This document shows, in pieces, positions 25,274-34,543 of a stretch of 64,000 nt of DNA (its first letter is position 1; each line of letters starts with the position of its first letter). The translations under genes and the position numbers were made by a program. This DNA comes from Saprospiraceae bacterium UBA3362 (GTDB taxonomy: Bacteria > Bacteroidota > Bacteroidia > Chitinophagales > Saprospiraceae): the NCBI GenBank assembly GCA_002360455.1, contig DEQQ01000086.1, positions 1 to 64,000 of the forward strand, written 5' to 3'. The notes under the pieces were generated by a model. It was not told the origin of the DNA and searched no databases. It saw only the letters and a list, made by a program, of their open reading frames with translations.

Positions 25274-25999
25274 ATGAAGTCTCCTGTATGGATATTAGCC
25301 AAGCGAGAATTGGCTTCTTTTTTTGATTCGCTAACAGCCTATTTGATGCTGGTTGCATTTTTAGGATTCAGCGGTTTTTTTACTTGGTTGTTTGGTTCGG
25401 ATGTTTTCATGAGAAAAGAAGCCGATCTTCAAGTATTTTTTAATATTGCAAAATGGACTTTATTTTTCTTTATTCCTGCCATTACCATGAAAATGCTTGC
25501 AGAAGAGAAAAAGACAGGAACCATTGAGTTGTTGTTGACCAAAGCAGTGAGTACAAGACAAATTGTTTTGGGCAAGTTTTTAGCATGTGTGATATTGGTT
25601 TGTGTTGCGTTGGCATTCACTTTACCTTATTATATCTCTGTTGCAAATCTCGGAAAAATAGATCATGGTGCAACTCTTTGTGGATATCTTGGACTTATTC
25701 TTATGAGTATGACTTATGTTGCTATAGGAATTTTTGCGAGCAGCATAACAAACAACCAAATTGTAGCCTTTTTGCTTGCATTGTTTATTGGAATATTTTT
25801 TCATTTTCTCTTTGACGTTTTCTCTTATGAAACTTCGGGATTTGTAAGTCAACTGTTTGCCAACCTAAGTATGAGCAAACATTATGATTCCATGGCAAGG
25901 GGAGTATTAGACCCAAAAGACCTCGTGTATTTTGGATCTGTAACTTTATTGGCTTTGTTTTTGGCAGAGTTATTTATTTCTAATCGCTCAAAATCTTAA
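25274..25999 (+). CDS. gldF: ABC transporter permease GldF
   Basis: The 241-residue permease has about six transmembrane helices and the ABC-2 pattern seen in GldF: WILAKRELASFFDSLTAY at the start, an amphipathic segment EEKKTGTIELLLTKAVS and LFANLSMSKHYDSMARGV before the last helix. It sits between gldA and gldG with a 5-base gap to gldG. Confidence 0.92.
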   Translation: MKSPVWILAKRELASFFDSLTAYLMLVAFLGFSGFFTWLFGSDVFMRKEADLQVFFNIAKWTLFFFIPAITMKMLAEEKKTGTIELLLTKAVSTRQIVLGKFLACVILVCVALAFTLPYYISVANLGKIDHGATLCGYLGLILMSMTYVAIGIFASSITNNQIVAFLLALFIGIFFHFLFDVFSYETSGFVSQLFANLSMSKHYDSMARGVLDPKDLVYFGSVTLLALFLAELFISNRSKS

Positions 26000-26004
26000 T
26001 TGCA

Positions 26005-27501
26005 ATGAACAAGACTGCAAAAATTTTACTTGCAATTGTGGCCTTACTTTTGGTCAATTTTTTAGCAAAATTTATTTCATTTCGTTTTGACTTAACAGAC
26101 AATAAGGAATACACCCTTAGTCCTGCAACAAAGGAAATTGTCAGAAACATTGAAGATAAAATTAAAGTAACAGCGTATTTTAATGATGATCTTCCTGTTG
26201 ACTTAGACAAGTCAAGACAGGATTTTAAGGACCTGCTCAGCGAATTTTACAGTATCTCTTCCGGTAAAGTAGAATATGAATTCATAGCTCCCAATAAAGA
26301 TCCTCAAAAACAAGAAGAAGCAATGAGAGCCGGAATCCAGCCGGTGATGGTCAATGTAAGAGAGAAAGATCAGGCTAAACAACTCAAAGCCTTTCTCGGT
26401 GCAGTGATTTCAAAGGGTGAGCAAAAAGATATCATTCCGGTTATTCAACCCGGGACGGCAATGGAGTATTCTCTTGCCACAGGAATAAAAAAACTTACCG
26501 TTAAAAGTAAACCTAACATTGGATTTATTCAAGGACATGGTGAGGCGCCTTTGCAAGAATTGGCTCAGGTGTATCAAACCCTTTCCATTTTATATTCTGT
26601 ACAGTCAGTTTATTTGACCGATACGTCAGATCTTAGTAAGTATAAAACATTGGTGATTGTAAAACCGATGGACAGCATTCCTGATTCCCATTTTCAAAAA
26701 TTGGATCAGTTTCTTGCTAATGGAGGCTCAATGCTTTTAGCTTATGATCAAGTGGATGCAGATCTTCAACAAGGAAATACCAAGGTGAGTAAAACAGGAC
26801 TGGCACAATGGCTTGCTCAGAAGGGACTTGAAGTTGAGAATGCTTTGGTAAGAGATATCGCCTGCGGAAGTGTTCAAGTGCAGCAGCAATCCGACTTCTT
26901 TTCTTTTGCAACTCCTATTCAGTTTCCTTATTTACCTTTGATCCAATCTTTTTCATCGCATCAAGTGACGAAAGGACTGGAAAGAGTTATCCTGCAATTT
27001 GCAAGCCCAATGAACTTTAAAGGATCTCAAGGCAAAAATTTTAGCTCATTATTATATACCTCAGATCAATCTGCAAGACAGGCCTTGCCAATTGTTTTTG
27101 ATATCAATCATCAATGGGATCGATCAGAATTTCCTGAACGACAAATTTGTGTTGGAGGATTATTGGAGGGAAATTTTGGAGGAACTGCAAATGCAAGACT
27201 AATCGTTTATGGTGATGGAGATTTTGCTATTGGAAAAGGAAGAGGGCAGCAGGTCAATGAGGATAATGTAAACTTGCTTGCTAATGGAGTGGATTGGTTG
27301 AGTGATGATACCGGATTAATAGAATTGAGAACAAAAGCAGTAGATACCAGACCGATAAAAGAATTGGAAGACTCCAAAAGAAATTTGTACAAATATGTCA
27401 ATTTTTTACTTCCTGTTGGATTGGTGTTGGCTTATGCTCTTTTCCGATCTTCAATGAATCGCAAAAGAAGAAACGACCTGATGCAAGAGAAGTATTCGTA
27501 G
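26005..27501 (+). CDS. gldG: Gliding-motility ABC transporter auxiliary subunit GldG
   Basis: The 498-residue protein has one transmembrane helix at each end (about 7-24 and 468-484) enclosing a large periplasmic domain with FRFDLTDNKEYTLSPATKEI, the GldG/IFT52-like fold, and GFIQGHGEAPL and GGSMLLAYDQ segments. It belongs with gldA and gldF as one transporter. The C-terminal basic tail (RSSMNRKRRNDL) lies in the cytoplasm. Length is in the usual GldG range. Confidence 0.92.
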   Translation: MNKTAKILLAIVALLLVNFLAKFISFRFDLTDNKEYTLSPATKEIVRNIEDKIKVTAYFNDDLPVDLDKSRQDFKDLLSEFYSISSGKVEYEFIAPNKDPQKQEEAMRAGIQPVMVNVREKDQAKQLKAFLGAVISKGEQKDIIPVIQPGTAMEYSLATGIKKLTVKSKPNIGFIQGHGEAPLQELAQVYQTLSILYSVQSVYLTDTSDLSKYKTLVIVKPMDSIPDSHFQKLDQFLANGGSMLLAYDQVDADLQQGNTKVSKTGLAQWLAQKGLEVENALVRDIACGSVQVQQQSDFFSFATPIQFPYLPLIQSFSSHQVTKGLERVILQFASPMNFKGSQGKNFSSLLYTSDQSARQALPIVFDINHQWDRSEFPERQICVGGLLEGNFGGTANARLIVYGDGDFAIGKGRGQQVNEDNVNLLANGVDWLSDDTGLIELRTKAVDTRPIKELEDSKRNLYKYVNFLLPVGLVLAYALFRSSMNRKRRNDLMQEKYS

Positions 27502-27877
27502 AATTCAATTCATTTTAATTTTTGTCTTCAGACCTTGTAGTAATTTTACTAAAAGGTAAAATAATATTGTTTACAATAGGCTAATAAAAAAATGAGAATA
27601 TTTAGAAACCTATTGTTCCATCTTCAACCCCAATAAGCTTAACATGCAAGTTTTCGTTTGAAGGATAATTTTATTCATTGGCTCATTCTTGTTATTCTTT
27701 TAGTTTGACATTTTGAATTTCAAAATTTGCAATCCAATTAGTGGATTGCCAAATAAAAATTGTTTATATATTTATAAAATTGAGAATAAGCTAAATAGAT
27801 ATACGATTATTGACCAATCTGATAAATTTTGGCTATTAAAGATTTCTTCTTATTTTGCTGAGTAAATACATCTCAAA
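27502..27877 (+). other. AT-rich intergenic region with one hairpin
   Basis: No gene is visible. GCAATCCA-ATTAG-TGGATTGC (27729-27749) is a perfect 8-bp hairpin, perhaps a weak terminator of gldAFG. The sequence after it is very AT-rich and probably holds the promoter of the large surface protein; no clear TAnnTTTG with a -33 box was found. Confidence 0.35.
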
Positions 27878-30800
27878 ATGAATCGAATTCTCATTCTTCT
27901 TTTCTTATTAATTGTTGGCAGTATTCGGTTAAATTCTCAATGTGCCGGTCTTGATGCCAATGCCGGACCGGATTTATTTATATGTGATCTCAATTCTCCA
28001 TTGCAACTTCAAGGCAGTGCAAGCGGAAATTATATTCGGGTTTTTTGGACTCCAACCACAGGCTTAAGTGATCCTAATGTGGTAGATCCCTTTGTGAGTA
28101 GGCCACCGGGAATTTATACTTATCGGCTCACAGTTCAAGGTATTGATAATCGCAATATAATTGTCAATGGAGATTTTGAAGGTGGCAATTCCGGATTCAC
28201 TCATGAATATCAGTATGGTAATCCTGGAGGTCCATTCGGGCCGAACAATTTAAGTGTCGGACCAAATCCAATGGCCTATAACAACTCATGGACTCCATGC
28301 GGAGATCATACTAGTGGAATGGGAAATCAACTGATAGTGGATGGCTCTACAGTTGCAGGTCGAGCAGTTTGGTGTCAACAGGTACCGACTACAGCAGGCA
28401 GAATGTATCAGTTTATTTTTTCTGTTCAATCGGTTTTTCCCAATAACCCCGGACAACTTGTAGTTGAAGTTGATGGTGTTGGAATAGGAAATGTAAGTGC
28501 AGGTGGAATTTGTAGCTGGAATGATTTTGATGCATGTTTTACTGCCCGATCAGGATTGACAGAAATTTGCATTAGAGAAACTACCGGAGTTGGTTTTGGA
28601 AATGATTTTGCAATCGATGACATTGCATGTTATGAAAAATGTGAGGACTATGATGATGTAGAGGTAGAAATAGTAGATTTAAGAGCTTTGCTTGACGTTG
28701 CCAATAGACCAAAATGCGCAAGTGAAGAATTTGATTTGGATGGAAGTCTTTCTTCCTCAGGTGCAAATATAAGTTATGAGTGGTCTGTTACACAGGGTGG
28801 TTCTATTGTTAGTTCAAGCGGCAGTAGAGCAAAAGGAAAAGGTACTGGGACATATACTCTTAAAGTAATCTATAGAAGAGGCAATACCTATTGTGAGAAA
28901 GAAGCAAGCATTGATATTGATGTTGCCAATGATTTGGTTGCTGATATTACTAAGGCAGGACAAGCTACTTGCAGTTTCGATACTGTGAGATTGAACATGG
29001 AAGTGTTGAATGGAAGTGGAAATTATTCTTATCGTTGGACACCTGTTGGAGCCATAGTTTCGGGTCAGGGTTCTTCTATGGTTAATGTTCTAAAACCCGG
29101 TGTTTACACTGTGATTGCCAGAGATCTTGATTCAGGTTGTGAAGTAGAAAAGTCCATTACGGTTCCGGCTGATACTAGTTTGCCGGTAAGTAGAATAACA
29201 GGAGATAGCTTATTAAATTGTAAAATTCAAACCATTAATTTAAATTCAAATCAAACCGATACAGGAAGATATCTTATTCAATGGATTTTGCCAAATCAAA
29301 CGAAGGTCAATGATAAAACCAAATTATCTGAATCCAATGCCGGAACATATCGATTGGTTATTCAGGATAAAAAGAATAAATGTTCTCATACCGCTTTGCT
29401 CGATATAGTGATTGATACATTACAACCTAATGTTTCATTAGGCACCGACCTATCAATCAATTGTAAAGACACTTCTCTTATTATAAATCCCAATATTAAC
29501 AATGAACCAAAACAAAGACAATATTCAATTCTTTTTCCTGATGGAAGTACAAAACAAGACAGTGTAAATAACAGTTTGATAATTAATCGCGCCGGAAGAT
29601 ATATTGTAGAATTAACCAATTTGACTAATTTTTGTAGCGATAAAGATACTTTGGATGTTCTTGATCTTCGAGCAAATCCAATAGTTCAAAAAAGTCCGGA
29701 TGATATTGTCAATTGTAAGACAAGACAAATCTCTCTACAAGCAAGCTCAAATCTTCAAGATTCTGTTTCATATATCTGGAGTACCGTGAGTGGAAGAATT
29801 CTGAATTCAAGATTTTCTTCTAATATATTAATTGATAAAGCGGGGACTTACTATGTTACAGTTTATGATTCAACAAATTATTGCAGCTCTTTGGATAGCA
29901 TAAAAATCAAAGAGAATTTTAATGCGCCAATAGTGTCGGTGACTGACTCCGTAATTATTATAAAATGCAATCAAAATAGTGTCTTCATTGATGCCTCAGC
30001 TTCTTCAAAAGGAACTCAGTACATTTTCATTTGGAGTTCTACTAACGGAAGCATTGGAGTAGGGCAGGGAACAGATCAATTGGAAGCTTTGTCTGCAGGA
30101 AATTATAAACTAGTAATGATAGATACGGTAAGTGGATGTCAAGATTCTGTCATGGTGAGAGTTGTGCCGGATCAAAACAAACCTATATTATCTGCAACAG
30201 CATTAGATACACTCACTTGTGCAAATAAAACAGTACGCTTGCAAGCTACAGCCACTTCTCCTACCGGTGGTTCACTCAGCTATTTATGGACAGGAAATGC
30301 AGGGCAACAGATTGTAAATGCTGCCTCTCCAAGTGCCTCAGTAAATGCACCCGGAAGCTATACACTTGAAGTTACCGATCAATCCAATGGTTGTAAATCT
30401 ATTGTGGTTGTCAATGTTCAAATGGATACTGTACAGCCTCTTGCACAAGCAGGATCTGACCTTGCATGGGATTGCAAAACAGTATCATTTACTTTGCAAG
30501 GCAACGGAAGCAGTAACTCAGGAAGAGTTTTGTACGAATGGTATGATGCAATGCAGACCAGAATTTCTACAACTCAGTCCACAAGTATTCAAGCTCCAGG
30601 CAAGTATATTCTTAAGATTATTGATCCTAAAAATTTATGTGTTTCTTACGATACCATTAATGTAATCGAAAATCAGAACAGACCTACAGCATCTATTAAG
30701 CAACCGGAAATATTGAACTGCCTTCGTGATTCTGTTCTTTTAGACGGCACTGCATCATCGCAGAGTACATCTATTATTTATCAATGGATCGCACTAAGTG

Positions 30801-31954
30801 GACAGATCAATGGTAGAATAGATCAATCTTCTGCTTCGACTCAGAATCCCGGAAGATACATTCTTCGGGTTACAGATACATCCAATTTTTGTGTAACAGA
30901 AGATACGATAGTTGTACTTCAAAATATTGCAAAACCATTTATTGATGCAGGGTCAAGTCAATCGCTTACTTGCAATAAAAAACAAGCTACATTCCAAGCC
31001 ATTGGAGATCCTTCACTCAAAGTGCAATGGACTACAGTAAATGGAAATATTATTGGAAACAGCAATTCACTTTCAGTAATTGCAGATCGAGTAGGATGGT
31101 ATTATATTTCTGTTATAGACCCTGTCAACGGTTGTGAACAGATTGATTCGGTAGAATTAAAATTGAATCAAAATGTACCAAGCGCTATTATTAAGCAAGT
31201 TATTCAAGCAAATTGTCCGGGAGATTTTGGATTCTTGATTTTGAGCGGAGCCGAAGGAGGTGAATCGCCCTATTTATTTGAGGTAGATGGCAATGTAGTG
31301 AATGATCCTTCCGGAAAGCTTGATCTCTCCTATGGAGAACATGTGATCAAACTTATTGATGCCAATGGCTGTGAACTTTCTGAGAAGATTATCATTGATG
31401 AACCCCAGCAAATTGATGTCAATCTTCCTCCGGATGTCGAACTTCAATTAGGCGATGATTTCAGTATAAAACCTACACTTAGTTTTCCTACAGATTCTGT
31501 AGCTTGGGTGAGATGGAATCCAAAAGATAATTTGTCTTGTGATACTTGTTTGGAGACCAAGGTTATTAACTTTTCCAAGGAAACGGAATATGAAATAACA
31601 GTAGTAGATAAAAGAGGTTGCTCTACTGTAGCCGGTATCAGATTATTGGTAGGGGACAGAGGAGTTTGGGTGCCAAATGTATTTTCGCCCAATGGAGATA
31701 ATATCAATGATTATTTTTATCCGACAGTTACAAACAAAGCGGCTAAGTCCATACGAGCAATGAAAATTTTTGATCGTTGGGGTGAGTTGATTTTCAGTAG
31801 AGATCAAATGGAACCCAATGTGCCGGATTTAGGATGGGACGGATTATACAAGGGGGATAAGGTTATTCCCGGAGTTTATGTTTTTGTAATAGAAGTAGAA
31901 TGGAAAAATGGTCAGATCGAAAAGCTGATTGGAGATATTACTGTGATCAGATAG
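27878..31954 (+). CDS. Giant surface protein with Ig/PKD-like repeats and CHU_C (T9SS type B) domain
   Basis: The 1358-residue exported protein has a signal peptide (to about residue 20, LNSQCAG). A lectin/CBM-like region follows (about 95-250, IVNGDFEGGNSGFTHEY, a motif of jellyroll carbohydrate-binding modules). Then come about nine tandem Ig/PKD-like repeats of 85-95 residues, each opening with a conserved cysteine motif (LNCKIQTINL, VNCKTRQISL, LTCANKTVRL, LNCLRDSVLL). It ends with the CHU_C domain VWVPNVFSPNGDNINDYF, KIFDRWGELIF, WDGLYKGDKVIPGVYVF, the T9SS type B sorting domain. Such proteins are adhesins or matrix proteins displayed on the surface. A pseudouridine synthase gene follows 3 bases later. 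Confidence 0.93.
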   Translation: MNRILILLFLLIVGSIRLNSQCAGLDANAGPDLFICDLNSPLQLQGSASGNYIRVFWTPTTGLSDPNVVDPFVSRPPGIYTYRLTVQGIDNRNIIVNGDFEGGNSGFTHEYQYGNPGGPFGPNNLSVGPNPMAYNNSWTPCGDHTSGMGNQLIVDGSTVAGRAVWCQQVPTTAGRMYQFIFSVQSVFPNNPGQLVVEVDGVGIGNVSAGGICSWNDFDACFTARSGLTEICIRETTGVGFGNDFAIDDIACYEKCEDYDDVEVEIVDLRALLDVANRPKCASEEFDLDGSLSSSGANISYEWSVTQGGSIVSSSGSRAKGKGTGTYTLKVIYRRGNTYCEKEASIDIDVANDLVADITKAGQATCSFDTVRLNMEVLNGSGNYSYRWTPVGAIVSGQGSSMVNVLKPGVYTVIARDLDSGCEVEKSITVPADTSLPVSRITGDSLLNCKIQTINLNSNQTDTGRYLIQWILPNQTKVNDKTKLSESNAGTYRLVIQDKKNKCSHTALLDIVIDTLQPNVSLGTDLSINCKDTSLIINPNINNEPKQRQYSILFPDGSTKQDSVNNSLIINRAGRYIVELTNLTNFCSDKDTLDVLDLRANPIVQKSPDDIVNCKTRQISLQASSNLQDSVSYIWSTVSGRILNSRFSSNILIDKAGTYYVTVYDSTNYCSSLDSIKIKENFNAPIVSVTDSVIIIKCNQNSVFIDASASSKGTQYIFIWSSTNGSIGVGQGTDQLEALSAGNYKLVMIDTVSGCQDSVMVRVVPDQNKPILSATALDTLTCANKTVRLQATATSPTGGSLSYLWTGNAGQQIVNAASPSASVNAPGSYTLEVTDQSNGCKSIVVVNVQMDTVQPLAQAGSDLAWDCKTVSFTLQGNGSSNSGRVLYEWYDAMQTRISTTQSTSIQAPGKYILKIIDPKNLCVSYDTINVIENQNRPTASIKQPEILNCLRDSVLLDGTASSQSTSIIYQWIALSGQINGRIDQSSASTQNPGRYILRVTDTSNFCVTEDTIVVLQNIAKPFIDAGSSQSLTCNKKQATFQAIGDPSLKVQWTTVNGNIIGNSNSLSVIADRVGWYYISVIDPVNGCEQIDSVELKLNQNVPSAIIKQVIQANCPGDFGFLILSGAEGGESPYLFEVDGNVVNDPSGKLDLSYGEHVIKLIDANGCELSEKIIIDEPQQIDVNLPPDVELQLGDDFSIKPTLSFPTDSVAWVRWNPKDNLSCDTCLETKVINFSKETEYEITVVDKRGCSTVAGIRLLVGDRGVWVPNVFSPNGDNINDYFYPTVTNKAAKSIRAMKIFDRWGELIFSRDQMEPNVPDLGWDGLYKGDKVIPGVYVFVIEVEWKNGQIEKLIGDITVIR

Positions 31955-31957
31955 TGC

Positions 31958-32653
31958 ATGAAAAATAATGATTTTGGCAAGTGGATCAAATTTGAAGATC
32001 CCTATTTGCTCGTCGTTCATAAACCCTCAGGGGTCAATGTAGAACATGATGGTTTAGTCTCAATTGAATCATTGGCAAAAGAATATTTTTCGCAGCAACA
32101 AAATCCAAAAAATACTATAATTGGAATTGTTCATAGAATTGATAAAGTTACTGAAGGAATTGTAGTTATTGCAAAAAAGAAATCCATTTTAAAGGAACTT
32201 CAATTTCAATTCGAACAGAGAAATGTAGTAAAAAAATACATTGCAATTGTAGAAGGAAATTTTCAAATTGAGAATAATTTTATGGAAGATCATTTAATGA
32301 AAGATCCCATTCACTATCGTTCACTGGTTTTTTCTGCTCCTAATGATAAAACAAAACAAGCTAAAACGGAACTGCTCAAACTTATTCCAACAGCTAATGC
32401 TTCTTATCTGGAGCTTATGTTGCACACTGGGAGATACCACCAAATAAGGGCACAATGCTCTCATCGGAATTTTCCGATTCTAAACGATGTTCACTATGGA
32501 GCAAAAAGCTTAGAGGATAGTAAATGGATTGCTTTACTTGCAAACTCAATTCAATTTAGACATCCTGTGGACCAAAAGATTGTGCAATTTACGATTGATT
32601 ATCAGGATTCTCATTTGTTTCAAAAACTGAAAAAATTGGATATAGTATTTTAG
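31958..32653 (+). CDS. RluA-family pseudouridine synthase
   Basis: The 231-residue enzyme has the catalytic motif VHRIDKVTEGIVVIAKK (about 61-77; Asp in RID) and HTGRYHQIRAQCSHRNFPI, both hallmarks of RluA-type synthases that convert uridine to pseudouridine in rRNA or tRNA. It has no S4 domain and is shorter than RluC/RluD, resembling RluA/TruC-type enzymes. The target RNA cannot be told. It begins 3 bases after the surface protein gene. Confidence 0.92.
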   Translation: MKNNDFGKWIKFEDPYLLVVHKPSGVNVEHDGLVSIESLAKEYFSQQQNPKNTIIGIVHRIDKVTEGIVVIAKKKSILKELQFQFEQRNVVKKYIAIVEGNFQIENNFMEDHLMKDPIHYRSLVFSAPNDKTKQAKTELLKLIPTANASYLELMLHTGRYHQIRAQCSHRNFPILNDVHYGAKSLEDSKWIALLANSIQFRHPVDQKIVQFTIDYQDSHLFQKLKKLDIVF

Positions 32654-32726
32654 AGAAACCAGATCGAGTAAAGCTTTTTTTTTTAAAGTTTTTTGCATTT
32701 TAATGTTCTAAAAGTTAAATTGTTTT

Positions 32727-33155
32727 ATGTTAAAAAAATTGTTTTTCCTTTTGTTGTTTGTTTTTACTTCCTTCTCTTATTCACAGGCGCAAGAACGATT
32801 AGTCCTTTCGGTGCAAGAGTTAAATTCAGCCATGGTGAGTAGAAACTATGAACGGATAGATCAACTTCTTCATCAAAAATGTTATTATGGTCATAGCAAT
32901 GGTTGGGTAGAACACAAGCACGATATAATTGAAAATTTGAAATCCTCCAAGCTAACTTATCGAAAAATAACATTAGATAGTATAGAGATTCAGAAAATTT
33001 CAAGCAAAACAAGGTCTGTGGTTTATTTGGCCAATGTAAGTGGAGAGTTGAGCCAAAAACCATTTGAAATTCATTTGAAAGTAGTTCAACTATGGATGAA
33101 ACAGAGGGGTAGGTGGAAATTAGTACTCAGGCAAGCCGTCAAACTTCCGCAATAA
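32727..33155 (+). CDS. Secreted NTF2-like (DUF4440-type) protein
   Basis: The 142-residue protein has a signal peptide (MLKKLFFLLLFVFTSFSYSQ) and an NTF2-like cone fold pattern: LNSAMVSRNYERIDQLLHQK, YGHSNGWVEHKHDIIENL, then alternating strands to VQLWMKQRGRWKLVLRQAV, as in DUF4440. These are periplasmic small-molecule-binding or enzyme folds; function is unknown. Confidence 0.8.
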   Translation: MLKKLFFLLLFVFTSFSYSQAQERLVLSVQELNSAMVSRNYERIDQLLHQKCYYGHSNGWVEHKHDIIENLKSSKLTYRKITLDSIEIQKISSKTRSVVYLANVSGELSQKPFEIHLKVVQLWMKQRGRWKLVLRQAVKLPQ

Positions 33156-33468
33156 TGTTGAAAATGGGTTGTGCAATTGATCATGTGATTGGCCTGTGAC
33201 TCTGCCTGCAGAGGCTTATCCTATAAACCCGTAACTCCATATTAAATGGTTTTTTTTATTTGGTTTTAGCTTGTTTTTCCGATCACTATGGCAATAATTC
33301 AGTGTTAAAAGCGTTTGGATAATGTGCCCTTATAACATATTAAATATTTTTATTATATTTGCAGATTCAAAAGTGGCTTGAATTATTTAAACTAAGATTC
33401 TCAAGGGGTTATGATGCGTCTCAAATATAAAATAGAATTTTATCACCGATCAAAGAAAAAATGAGCAG
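33156..33468 (+). promoter_or_regulatory. Intergenic region with -7 box before the PorV/PorQ-type gene
   Basis: TATATTTG (33354-33361) matches the -7 box TAnnTTTG and lies 108 bases before the start at 33469; no TTTG is present 19 bases upstream. A 16-base T-rich word beginning TAGCTTG occurs at 33267. No gene is seen in the interval. Confidence 0.35.
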
Positions 33469-34542
33469 ATGAAAAAAGCTTTCAGAATTGGATTGTTTAT
33501 ACTTTGCTTGTCCAATCTATATGCACAGGCACCCAAGTTTTCTAATGATTTCTTGAATATTGGAGTAGGAGCCCGTGGTATGGGAATGGGTTCGGCTGTG
33601 GTCGCCTCTGTTAAATCGATCAACGCAGCATATTGGAATCCCGCAGCCTTAAGTCTGGTTCCTGTAAAGTTTCAAGTTGGAGCCCAGCATGCCGAGTGGT
33701 TTTCCGGAGTTGGGAATTATGATTATCTCGCTTTTGGTAAAAGTATGGGAGAAGAGTCCAAAAGTTTTGGAAGCATCTCATTGATTCGAATGGGAATAGA
33801 TAATATCCCTAACACTCTTCGTTTGCGTGCTCCGGATGGCAGCATTGATTATTCGAGAATTGAGACTTTTAGTGTCGCCGATTATGCTTTGTTAGGATCT
33901 TATGCACGAAAATTTAAATCTGATAAAATTCATATAGGAGCAAATGCCAAAGTGATTCACAGATCTTTTGGTTCATTTGCAAAAGCTTGGGGCTTTGGAG
34001 TAGACCTGGGCCTTCATATGCAGCTCAGTCAAAAAATTCAATTAGGAGTAATGGCAAGAGATATTACCACTACGTTCAATGCTTATAAATTTGGTTTTAC
34101 AGACGAGCAAGAAGCCGTATTGTTGCAAACCAATAATTCTATTCCATCATCTTCAGTGGAATATACTTTGCCAAAATTAATAGGCGCTTTAGCTTACGAA
34201 CACAGTTTTAGTGAAAAATTGGTGCTTATTTCTGAAATAGATATAGAATTCTCTAACAACAGTTCGGGTTCAAATTTAATTGGGGCTAAGAATTTTACTG
34301 CAGATCCAAGAATTGGTTTTGAGCTTGGAATCAGCAAGAAAGTAAACATCAGACTTGGAGCCAACAATTTTCAATCGGTATTAAAGGATGATGGATCAGG
34401 GAAGAAACAATTTTCTTTTTATCCAACTGCAGGTTTGGGAATTCAACTTAAACGGGTTTCTATAGATTATGCAATGACCAATATTGCAAATGCAGGTGTT
34501 GGATTGTATTCCCATTTTATTTCGCTTAATCTCAATTTTTAG
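33469..34542 (+). CDS. PorV/PorQ family outer-membrane barrel protein
   Basis: The 357-residue protein has a signal peptide (to about residue 20, YAQ) and the PorV/PorQ N-terminal hallmark FLNIGVGARGMGMGSAVVA followed by SINAAYWNPAALSLV. The remainder is a FadL-like beta-barrel pattern ending in SLNLNF with a terminal Phe. Family members include PorV, which shuttles T9SS cargo, and many paralogs; this may be a paralog rather than PorV itself. The context holds T9SS cargo but no other por genes. Confidence 0.85.
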   Translation: MKKAFRIGLFILCLSNLYAQAPKFSNDFLNIGVGARGMGMGSAVVASVKSINAAYWNPAALSLVPVKFQVGAQHAEWFSGVGNYDYLAFGKSMGEESKSFGSISLIRMGIDNIPNTLRLRAPDGSIDYSRIETFSVADYALLGSYARKFKSDKIHIGANAKVIHRSFGSFAKAWGFGVDLGLHMQLSQKIQLGVMARDITTTFNAYKFGFTDEQEAVLLQTNNSIPSSSVEYTLPKLIGALAYEHSFSEKLVLISEIDIEFSNNSSGSNLIGAKNFTADPRIGFELGISKKVNIRLGANNFQSVLKDDGSGKKQFSFYPTAGLGIQLKRVSIDYAMTNIANAGVGLYSHFISLNLNF

Positions 34543-34543
34543 T